Shown: positions 56,448 to 64,000 of the stretch, piece after piece | Layout: each line of letters begins with the position of its first letter | Position numbering within the stretch: the stretch's first letter is position 1 | NCBI GenBank assembly: GCA_963565915.1 | Contig: OY751491.1 | Location: 4,650,001-4,714,000, forward strand | Length of the DNA stretch: 64,000 nt | Reading direction: 5' to 3' | Source: Entoloma clypeatum | Taxonomy: Eukaryota > Basidiomycota > Agaricomycetes > Agaricales > Entolomataceae | Position numbers and translations under genes: made by a program | Notes under the pieces: generated by a model | Told to the model about the DNA's origin: nothing | What the model saw: only the letters and a program-made list of their open reading frames with translations | Database searches by the model: none

Positions 56448-56817
56448 TGTTATGCATAACAAACCGTTCCAAGGTTCGGGCAGAGTATGCAGGAAGATGG
56501 AAAGGCGAAGAGCAATGTGATTGCTAAATCTAAGGAATGTAGCTATGGTACATGAGGTTTATATAGTACTGACTATGAGCGGTAGCGAATGAGTCAGTAA
56601 CTGCGGAAGGCAGTGCGCATGAGTAAGGCGACTGCGGAAGGCTATGCACTAATGAGTAAGCTGACTGCGGAATGAGTCAGACAGCTGCGGAAAGCGAGTC
56701 AGCGTGAGAGCGAAGTATACTAAAGGGAATAAGGTATAATACGATATGTGTAAGCGGGGGCCGATGAGTAAAAGTGAAGAGGTAAGCGTATACGTCCGTA
56801 GTCGTTAGTCCATAACA
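56448..56817 (-). repeat. Gypsy LTR 3
   Basis: 370 bp, 5' LTR of element 2 on the minus strand. Begins TGTTATGCATAACA and ends CATAACA on the plus strand; contains TGAGTCA/TGAGTAA repeats. Confidence 0.92.
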
Positions 56818-56825
56818 TGTTGGGC

Positions 56826-57295
56826 CTGAGGAACGGACACAAAGGACAGTCGTTGAACATGAGGGGAGGCCATTGGGAATGAGGGGAGGCCATTGGGAAC
56901 AAGGGAAGGCCATTTGGCCCGAGGGACAGTCATTGAACACAAGGGGGGTCATTGGACACAAGGGGAGGCTGTTGGGGGAGAGGGGCAGTCATTGGGACAA
57001 GGGGCGGTTGTTGGACACGAGGGGCAGTTGTTGGACATGAGGGGCAGATGTTGCGCACAAGGGGTGGCTGTTGGGGGGAGGGCCATTGGCCTGAGGGATG
57101 GTTGTTGAACACAAGGGCAGGCCATTGGACACGAGGGGAGGCTGTTGGGAATGAGGGGTGGCCATTTGGCCCAAGGGATGGTTGTTGAACAGGAGGGGGA
57201 TCGTTGGACATGAGGGGAGGCCGTTGGGGGCAAGGGGCAGTCGTTGGATGAAAAGGACGGCGGTTGGGCGCAAAGGAAGATAGTTGGGCGCTGTC
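56826..57295 (-). repeat. Minisatellite, 18-19 bp unit (minus orientation)
   Basis: Reads on the minus strand as degenerate copies of CCAATGGCCTCCCCTNNNN, the same family as 3240-3775 but a different subtype. Overlapping open frames are a by-product. Confidence 0.85.
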
Positions 57296-57591
57296 AATGT
57301 GTCAAACAGATAACAACAAATAATTCCATCAATTGATCAAAAATCTGCATGATGGGAGGGGGGGTACGAAAGAAGTTGGCTGAGGTCGCCTGGAAAAACC
57401 AAGTTCTCCTAAACTCAAACTTGGAATTACACTTCAAATCCAACTCACTCAAATTTTCACATACCGAGTGATGGCCTCACATCCAATGCTAACTCATTTG
57501 ACTTATCCACCCTTCTCTTGGTTCATGTTCCTCTCTGCGTTGATCGTGTTTTGCAGGAATAGGCGACTCTGCACTCTTTGCATGTCAGATA
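57296..57591. other. Spacer before the third hAT-like element
   Basis: No gene seen; ends in the target copy GTCAGATA (57584-57591). Confidence 0.4.
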
Positions 57592-59626
57592 TAGGCAATA
57601 GCGCGGGTACGGGTAACCTGTGCAGGTCACAGGTACGGGTATCCACTGGTCCAGGTACAGGTTGTGTTTTCGCAACCCACGACCCCTGGCAGTACCTGTC
57701 ACATGTCACGCTCTGACGTGGCACTGCCTCGGGACTCTTCGCCAACCCCCACACCTGGTGCCCAAGGCTGGCTCTTGCCCAAACACCCAATGGCCGTCTG
57801 CCACTCTCAACGGTCACGTCTCACCCCCACCACCGCCCAACGGCCATCTCTCACGCCAACAGCCGTCTCTTGCCACCCAATGGGCACCTCTCGTGCCCAA
57901 CGGTCCCCACATGCGCCTAACGCCCCCCCACATGCACCCAACAGCTGCCACTCTTGCCCACCGCCCTGAATGGCTGTGTCTCGCCCGCCAATGCTGCCTA
58001 ATGGCCGTCTAGTACCCCAACGAACACCTCTAGCACCCAACTCCCCCCCCACATGCCCAACGGCCGCCACTTGCCCCAATGGCCGCCACACATGCCCAAC
58101 TGCCGCCACTCGCCCCAACGACACCTCTTGCGCCCACCAGCCGCCACACGCGCCCAACCACATGCCCAATGGCTGCCACTCGCCCCAATGGGCACCTCTC
58201 ATGCCCACCACCCTGAATGGCCACGCATCACGCCCCACTCGCACCTGGAGGAGAAGAGTGGGGCTGGGAGAATGGGGCTGGGGACAACAAGTCCCCAGCA
58301 GGGTGTAGTATGACGCTGAGAAGCGAGTTTGTGACGAGTGCCGAAAAATGTGAGAGACTCTGGTCAGAGCTCTACAAACACCTCAAACACCCAACAACAC
58401 TCTCAACAATTAGTTCAAGGGTGGCGGGAACTTAACCACTTATTTCGTAAGTAGTTAGACTCGTTTGTCTTTTGTAGAAAGTCGTCGCGAGGTCGCGCGT
58501 CGACAATCAAGGGTTTTGATCAAATAAAATAATAATATGAGATCGAGTTTCCTCAGGGTTCACTGAGACTCCCTTTGGATGAGACTTAGAAAATCTAACC
58601 ACTCAATCAGTCACTGAGAGAGAGAGAGGGATTGGATCTGGCTGGGGGGCCTTTCTAATCTACAGTACATGGCAGGGAACTACAGTTTTTATACCAGACA
58701 AGAGATGATATATATATATAAGGTTTATCACAAGTTATGTCCATAACAAATCGGTTTCCAGGGTATCTGTTATTTAGGCATGGTCCAAATATCCAAATGG
58801 GTCGTTTAAACATATTTCCGAGGTGTCGAGAGGACAACCGGCCCTGGCGGAGTGGAGCGACAAGAACGCGTCGTTTCGCGAGCATTCTAGAAGTCCGCAT
58901 CAATATTGATGTTGTCGATCGATTGATCAAGTTCCCGGTTGTCATCGATCAAGGGTCTGAAGCGTCACGGACCGGGAACCCGTTTCCAGGGTTCGGTCTA
59001 TTTCTGGCAAGCCACATGCTCGGCATCACGGCATTTGTGATCGTGGTGATGCGTGGGTGTAGCTCTGCACGCGTTTGAGAACACAAGTCCCCGAGGCCCT
59101 CGATAAGTCCATATATAGCAATAGTCAGTGTATGGGGTGATGGGTCATAGAATATGTTAATATTGGTCCCCTCAATGGTCTTATCCATTGATAAATAGAA
59201 TGGTGGTGTCAAGTCTATGGTCAAGCCTTCAGGGAGACTGTTCCCATGATCATGAGCAAAGGGGGTCCAGTGGTATTTAGGCACTCATAGGTAGCCATTA
59301 GTACCAACAGTTCCAATAGAATATAGTGTAAATGGGCCAACATTAGATTCTTTATATTGACAAAACCATGAGAAAAGTGCCATTTCAAGCACAGCTGCTC
59401 AACGGTCGTATCAACGCGTGCATCCCGCATGTGTCTCATAGTTTTTTTTTTTGGTAGTTTAAATACATGTTTTTTCTACTGCGAACACCCGTGCGGGAAC
59501 CCAAACCTGTCGGTACCTGCACGTACCCGCGCTGCATCTACCCACGGGTTGACGGGTTGCTACCCATGTGGGTACGGGTACGGGTTGGCATTGTTGTACC
59601 CGCGGGAGTACCCGTGCCATTGCCTA
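57592..59626. mobile_element. Non-autonomous hAT-like element with GGGTAC-rich ends
   Basis: Inverted ends TAGGCAAT(A/G)GC(G/A)CGGGTAC and an identical 8-bp flank GTCAGATA (57584-57591 and 59627-59634) define a 2,035-bp insertion. Subterminal regions repeat GGGTACGGGTA/ACCCGTACC-like motifs. No transposase. The interior carries a minisatellite block (57781-58245) and about 1.2 kb of unclassified sequence. Confidence 0.87.
57781..58245 (+). repeat. Minisatellite inside the hAT-like element
   Basis: Degenerate CCCAACGGCCRCCNCTNGCC-like units of about 18-20 bp, related to 3240-3775. It supports several spurious Pro/His/Ala-rich frames. Confidence 0.8.
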
Positions 59627-59973
59627 GTCAGATAAAACCAGTGCTTGACTGATAGTGTCAAAAGATAAGAATCGGCATGATTCGCCTGACTTTTGCATCT
59701 ATACATACAAATGCCAGGTAAACGCCGACGCCAGTTGGCACTCCCCAGTTAGTAAGTAGCGGAAATGATAAAATGAAGTGAATGAACATAGTGAACAAAG
59801 GATGATGTAATATAGTATTTTTTATCTTGATAAATGATATGAACATTGATCGATGCATTTTATATAAGTACATGGTTATGGTTGCTATTACATGATGAAA
59901 TGCCTCTCCAGCAACACTCCAATCTTTGTTGGATAGCTAGCAATTTTGCCCGTTCGGGCAAGTCTTGTGCGGG

Positions 59974-60126
59974 TTAGGTCGCGCGTGCTTCTATATTTCC
60001 TGAATTCAGCCTGATATTGGCAGATCTCTTGGGTGGAACACGTACGTGACCGCGTGGGTCGGGAATTGCGACGGCGCTCATGGCGCTGAAGGCGATGAAC
60101 AAGATGAGAGTGGGATAGAACTGCAT
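59974..60126 (-). CDS. Small secreted peptide precursor, copy f (short form)
   Basis: 50 aa from ATG 60126: signal peptide MQFYPTLILFIAFSAMSAVA, then IPDPRGHVRVPPKR, then SANIRLNSGNIEARAT and stop. Signal peptide and KR site are identical to copies c and e, and the predicted mature peptide is about 16 residues. TATA-like element (GTATGAAAAGG on the minus strand, near 60200) has one change from the other copies. Conserved upstream block at 60324-60377. Confidence 0.55.
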   Translation of the reverse strand: MQFYPTLILFIAFSAMSAVAIPDPRGHVRVPPKRSANIRLNSGNIEARAT

Positions 60127-60323
60127 CTGGTGAGGGTTTGTTGATTACTGTGAGTTGAGTGTTGTTGTGCTGAAGGTGAGGACCACCGCTGCATCCTTTT
60201 CATACCTGTGGCAATGATGATTACCATAGCAGTCTTTGCAAACCAGGTCACAGTAGGCGGCGGCACGCATAAAAAGTGACGTAGAAGCCTCTTCAGACAT
60301 GGAGTCCTGTTGTGAAAGGACAG

Positions 60324-60377
60324 TGGTTACCTGTTGTATCCGCGCGCCGGCTGAGCGATCGGTCTTCACGGTTGTGA
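60324..60377 (-). promoter_or_regulatory. Conserved upstream block of copy f
   Basis: Contains GGTTACCTGTTGTATCCG, CGCGCCGGCTGAGCG and TCGGTCTTCACGG, near-identical to 39016-39070. Confidence 0.6.
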
Positions 60378-60494
60378 GGAGACGACCCTTTATGCGTTCT
60401 TTCGGCACTATCTCGACATTGACCAGAGTTGTAACCTGTCGCGAAACTCTCACCAAGTAATTCAACCTGATGATAGAAAGCTCCAGGCTCTCGT

Positions 60495-60753
60495 TCAGCA
60501 AGAATCCAATCTTTGCAGGACAGCGTCTAGTACTGGTGCCAAGGTCCTTTGGTGCAGTACGGGGGCGGGAGCGGGCCCTTGTGCTGGGGTGGGCGCAGCA
60601 CGAGTGGGGGCTATATTCACAGAATTCAACCCGATATTGGCAGATCTCGTCGGTGGATGACGTACGGTACCGCGTGGGTTGGTCGCTGCGACGGTCACCT
60701 TGCTCATGGCCCTGAAGAGCGACGAAAAAGATGAAAGTTGGGTAGAACCGAAT
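60495..60753 (-). pseudogene. Decayed copy g of the secreted peptide family
   Basis: The signal peptide reads IRFYPTFIFFVAL but the start codon is ATT. A frameshift separates it from AMSKVTVAATNPRGTV and PPTRSANIGLNSVNIAPT. The rest is Pro/Ala-rich and ends VLQRLDSC, resembling the long form of copy c. It carries the upstream block at 61036-61086. Confidence 0.6.
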
Positions 60754-61189
60754 TTTGCGAGGGTTTGTTGATTCGTGTAACTCGATAGTTGTGCCGCAGG
60801 TGAGGGTCACCGGTCCGGTCACCACTACGCCGCTTCCATACCTCTCACAATAGTGATTACCATGGCAGCCGTTACATACCATGACGATGGGGACAAAAGA
60901 ACACCTGGGCCGTGGCCGGGCAGAAGCCATATTGCTATCAGACACAAGAGAAGAGTAGCCCTGCAGACAAACGGAAACGCCCTCCCGTCACATCAAGTGA
61001 ACGCATCGCCGCTCAGCAATCGTGTATTGACACGAGACTGGTTACCTGTGGTATCCGCGCGCCGGATCCGACTTCACGAGTTCGAGGTGAGTATTTCTTT
61101 TGTCTAGAGCAGTTGGGACAGCAGTAAAGCCCTCTGTCAATGAGCCCCTTCACACGACAGGTAAAACCGCGGTGAACCCTCTCCGCAGA

Positions 61190-61760
61190 CTCTCACAGGT
61201 TCAACTGTCGCAGAGGCCGACGCCGGGTATCGCTTGAGAAAGCCTTCCAGAAGAGGCGGCAGGGTTTACAAGGTGACAAGAAGATATTTCCGACCCTATG
61301 TTGGTATTCTTTCTCGCCCGGCCCCTTGCTTCCGAATGTAAGCTTCGAGATCGCCGCAGCACCAGTTGCAAGGAAGCATCCCATGTAGTAATCGTTGATT
61401 ATGTGGTGCGCATTTCAACCCTTCTGCGTCTCTTCATCCATGTCGTATAGCGAGAGTTGTTGTTTCATTTGTAGACAATGTGGTGTTGCAGTCGCCGGCG
61501 ACGGTCTCACCAGGGAGTTGCAAGTATTTGATACAACCCCAGACGTAGCCACATCCGCATTCACTATCCAGTCTTTCCCCCCGACATAGCCCCCACTCTC
61601 ACTCACCCTCGCCCTTCACCAAATCACCCTCACCAAATACGCCCGCCGTCGACAGGGCGATCGGCGAACTTGAAGTGTACCTTTGTAATGCTTTCTCAAG
61701 CTTTGCCGACGTCGGCCTCTGCGACAGTCGAACCCATGAGAGTCTGCAGTGAGAGTTCTA
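61190..61760. repeat. Inverted repeat pair of about 57 bp
   Basis: 61190-61246 (GACTCTCACAGGTTCAAC...) is the imperfect inverse of about 61700-61757. The 570-bp interval may be a MITE; no target duplication found. Interior has no recognisable gene. Confidence 0.6.
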
Positions 61761-62137
61761 TGCAGTTTTGCCTTATCTGCGAAGGAAGCGGGTTGTGGTA
61801 GATCAGATCCTACTTGGTGAGAGTCTCGCGACGGGTCACAACTCTGGTTAATGGTGACATAGTGCCGAAAGAACACATAGGAAATCGTTACCTCACACTC
61901 ATGAAGACCGACCACTCGGATCCGGCACGCCGCGGATACAACAGGTAACTGTTGTCCCTCAGCTTCTGATGAGGCTTCTATGCCACTTTTTCTGCGTGTC
62001 GCCGGCCACTGTGTTCGCTCATATGCAAATGCTGCTTTGGTAAGCATTATCGCGAGATGTATAAAGAGGATGCAGTGGTGATCCTTACCTTCAGCACAAC
62101 AAGTATTCGAGTTACAGCAATCAACAAACCCTGCAAG

Positions 62138-62257
62138 ATGCGGTTCTATCCTACTGTCATAATTTTCATCGCTCTCAGCGCCATGAGCGCTGTGGCGACT
62201 CGTGACCCACGCGGTAGTGTTGTAAGTCATCCTACCAGATCTGTTGGTATCGGCTGA
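62138..62257 (+). CDS. Small secreted peptide precursor, copy h
   Basis: 39 aa: signal peptide MRFYPTVIIFIALSAMSAVA, then TRDPRGSVVSHPTRSVGIG. The leader upstream (CTTCAGCACAACAAGTATTC then AATCAACAAACCCTG) matches that of the minus-strand copies, and the conserved block is present inverted at 61905-61955, so this copy is transcribed in the opposite direction to f and g. The dibasic KR is TR here and the mature part is very short, so it may be a truncated, non-functional member. Confidence 0.45.
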   Translation: MRFYPTVIIFIALSAMSAVATRDPRGSVVSHPTRSVGIG

Positions 62258-62259
62258 TT

Positions 62260-63459
62260 CTGGAGATATAGGGGGGCCCACCAGCACTACGTGCCTTCAA
62301 ACGCCCACCCCTAACGGAAGGCCCGCCCTCGCGCACCTCGGACCCTTGCGAGCCACACTGCTAGCTATCCTAAGGATTGGAGTGTTGCTGGACGAGAGCC
62401 TGAGACATTTTTTTTGGAAACGAGCGCCATTATTGTTGATTATGTGAACTAAATTACATATCATGTGATCGAGAAATTATCGTTTCCAACTTTGCGCGGC
62501 ACATCCATATACTTACCTGCTTCATCGTAGATTCGCGACTTCCGTCATAGCTGTGAGCGAGTGCGTCATGATATCATTTTCGTTGTTAACAAGCTACTTA
62601 TCGTGTGACAGCCAACATGTCATTGCGCTGGAAGTTCAAAACTATGGTGCAACTGCGACATATATCCATGCACCATTCCGTGTGCTCAGGAGCCACGATG
62701 TTCGTTATCGTCCGGGCAGACCTTTGTGGGACATTTGGCGAACCTTGTCGTCCAATTTAACGTGGCTACGGATATCATTGCCACCATTGAAGGTTCTCGC
62801 GAGCTCGTTATTTACCAGTCTGGTATTCCTGTTCCACCGCCCCTTTGACTAGCATCTCCATCATTCTAATGGCCTCTACGAACTGGTCGACGTCGCCGGA
62901 TGGTGATGGTGCCTTCTCCTGAAGTGAATACTCTGGCCATGATACATACCGACGTCAACTAAAATCAAGATGTTGGATATCAAACCCCCTGTGGTGATTC
63001 GTGGCTCGATATAGTGCTAAGGTGCTGTTACTTCGACCGCTTGTTGCTAAACTTGGCTGAGTTTCAACGCAAGTTAGAAACAACGACACCCAGCATTGAC
63101 ATTCAGGGGGATAAAGAGTAGGGGTTCAGGCACGACACTGGAGGTCAGTCGAGTTTGAGATTAGAGGGCAGTTCTAACATTGGGATCAGGTGCAGGCCAA
63201 ATGCGGGTACATCTTGTTGCCTCCCACATCAAGCAGTATACCTACTAATAAGCTACAATGTTGGTCACAGAGGGCTCCTTCGCACGCACCGGATGGTACC
63301 TTGTGCCGGTGTCAGGCCTCACTGGATGGTACCTGTGGCCGATGTTGATACTGAGACACTGCCCTGGAGAATTTGCAGACCATCCGAGGGTGCTATAAGT
63401 ACCTTTCGAATTCCTCGACAAACATACCTCAAAGCCAATTTCAACCAATTGCTTTAGCG
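62260..63459. other. Region with possible decayed coding remnants
   Basis: No intact gene. On the plus strand coding-like pieces (LANLVVQFNVATDIIATIEG near 62740; YFDRLLLNLAEFQRKLETTT near 63030) are separated by stops and frame changes, suggesting an old pseudogene that I cannot identify. Confidence 0.35.
63394..63399 (+). promoter_or_regulatory. Probable TATA box of the terminal gene
   Basis: TATAAG about 60 bp before the ATG at 63460. Confidence 0.5.
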
Positions 63460-63992
63460 ATGCCTGAGCTCACACCACAACAGAGGGTTTTCCGTGCACA
63501 GGAGCTCTATTCCGATACAGTCTCTTTGCAGAGAACGTAGGTATTGCGACTACCTCTTCAGAACCTACCACGCTGATAATGGTTCGGTATAGTGGCGAGG
63601 ATCATCACACATCGTTGAAAGCGCTTTCAGCCGAAGCCGTGCAGAGAGTTGAAGCAGCACTTGCTGAAGCCAAGATGCCCACCATGGAAAAGGCTTGGGA
63701 GGAGTGCATGGCTACGTTGAGTCCGGAGGACAAGAAACACTTTGAAGAGGTTCGCCTGGCACCACATTGGTGCTCGTTGCCGTAACTAAATCAAATTTCA
63801 TTCAGCTCAATAACCCCGGCACTGGCTCGGATGGTATGGACGCGTTGCATAAGCTCGATAAGTGGCTTTATTCGATAGCAATCGGTACGTATGCGTGGAG
63901 CGGCGTTTCGAAAAGCAGTATATTGATTCACTCTGGCGGTCCATTAGGTCTTGATGTTGCGTGGGCCGTGAGTGCGTTATCGTTTTGGGGAG
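63460..63992 (+). CDS. Unrecognised gene, 5' part only (runs off the window)
   Basis: Four exons in phase: 63460-63536, 63593-63749, 63806-63884 and 63948-63992, the last followed by a GTATGT donor at the window edge. The first about 120 residues read MPELTPQQRVFRAQELYSDT, then SLKALSAEAVQRVEAALAEA, MEKAWEECMATLSPEDKKHF, then LDKWLYSIAIGLDVAWAVSA. The beginning is helical and charged, then a hydrophobic stretch. No family recognised; the product continues beyond 64000. Confidence 0.7.
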
Positions 63993-64000
63993 GTATGTCT

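Larger units (their letters stand above)
44082..56817 (-). mobile_element. Tandem array of two chromodomain Gypsy elements sharing one LTR
   Basis: Arrangement LTR-internal-LTR-internal-LTR, all on the minus strand: LTRs at 44082-44469, 50308-50673 and 56448-56817, each starting TGTTATGC and ending ...TAACA on the plus strand. A polypurine tract (GAGGAGGGGAACA, minus strand) precedes the 3' LTR of both units. Gene order gag, protease-RT-RNaseH-integrase with a C-terminal chromodomain, then an extra ORF, identifies chromoviruses (Ty3/Gypsy). The outer flanks (44077-44081 GGATC, 56818-56822 TGTTG) do not match, so the array probably formed by recombination between elements. Confidence 0.92.
59880..60480. 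repeat. Segmental duplication unit 3 of secreted-peptide locus
   Basis: Highly similar to 36510-37110 and 38540-39150, same orientation, including coding copy, TATA box and upstream block. Confidence 0.85.

Noticed and set aside
56930..57297. Three overlapping minus-strand frames of about 100 codons
   Set aside because: Minisatellite by-products.
57807..58313. Gly/Trp/Arg-rich and Pro/His-rich frames on both strands
   Set aside because: Same repeat artefact inside the hAT-like element.
62553..62852. 99-codon plus-strand frame
   Set aside because: A different frame over the same interval looks more protein-like but is broken; neither is convincing as a gene.
1..64000. CRISPR-like regularly spaced repeats
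   Set aside because: The only short tandem arrays are minisatellites without unique spacers, and the genome is eukaryotic.

Overview
The window is eukaryotic. It looks like an agaricomycete (mushroom-forming basidiomycete), because genes are split by many 50-75 nt GT-AG introns, a Plavaka-type DNA transposon of the kind abundant in Agaricomycetes is present, and one gene belongs to a P-loop family I know mainly from that class. No rRNA, tRNA or CRISPR array was seen. Exon borders were read by eye from splice consensus plus reading-frame continuity.

Layout. 1-3.1 kb: a complete PIF/Harbinger transposon (DDE transposase and Myb/SANT gene, 37-bp inverted repeats). 3.1-5.4 kb: a 19-bp minisatellite, AT-rich DNA and a truncated kelch gene. 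5.4-9.65 kb: a P-loop NTPase-like gene with one coding exon split by a 953-bp non-autonomous hAT element, which itself carries a fragment of another gene. 10.1-12.4 kb: a Ser/Pro-rich coiled-coil protein gene. 12.8-19.0 kb: a complete Plavaka element with two divergent multi-exon genes. 19.1-21.4 kb: a multipass membrane protein gene. 21.8-23.8 kb: a DUF3712-type membrane protein gene. 24.0-32.8 kb: three tandem serine carboxypeptidase (S10) genes, one with a GPI-like tail.

34-39.3 kb and 59.9-62.3 kb hold a dispersed family of very small secreted-peptide genes. At least eight intact, shortened or decayed copies share a signal peptide, a TATA box and a conserved upstream block. This is the best candidate for an undescribed lineage-specific system. 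Between the two clusters lie an RCC1 remnant, a 1.6-kb fold-back hAT-like element, a small MITE, a Copia gag fragment, and a 12.7-kb array of two chromodomain-type Gypsy elements that share their middle LTR (44.1-56.8 kb). Their defects are complementary: one has damaged pol, the other damaged gag. Both keep an extra ORF downstream of integrase. A third hAT-like element (57.6-59.6 kb) follows. The window ends in the first four exons of an unrecognised gene.

How it fits together: single-copy host genes (10-12 kb, 19-24 kb and 63.5 kb onward) are islands among duplicated secreted-protein genes and at least eight transposable elements. Five DNA elements have matched target-site duplications, so insertion borders are precise. 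The two Gypsy copies differ by CpG-to-TpG inactivating changes, as expected if cytosine methylation acts on repeats here.
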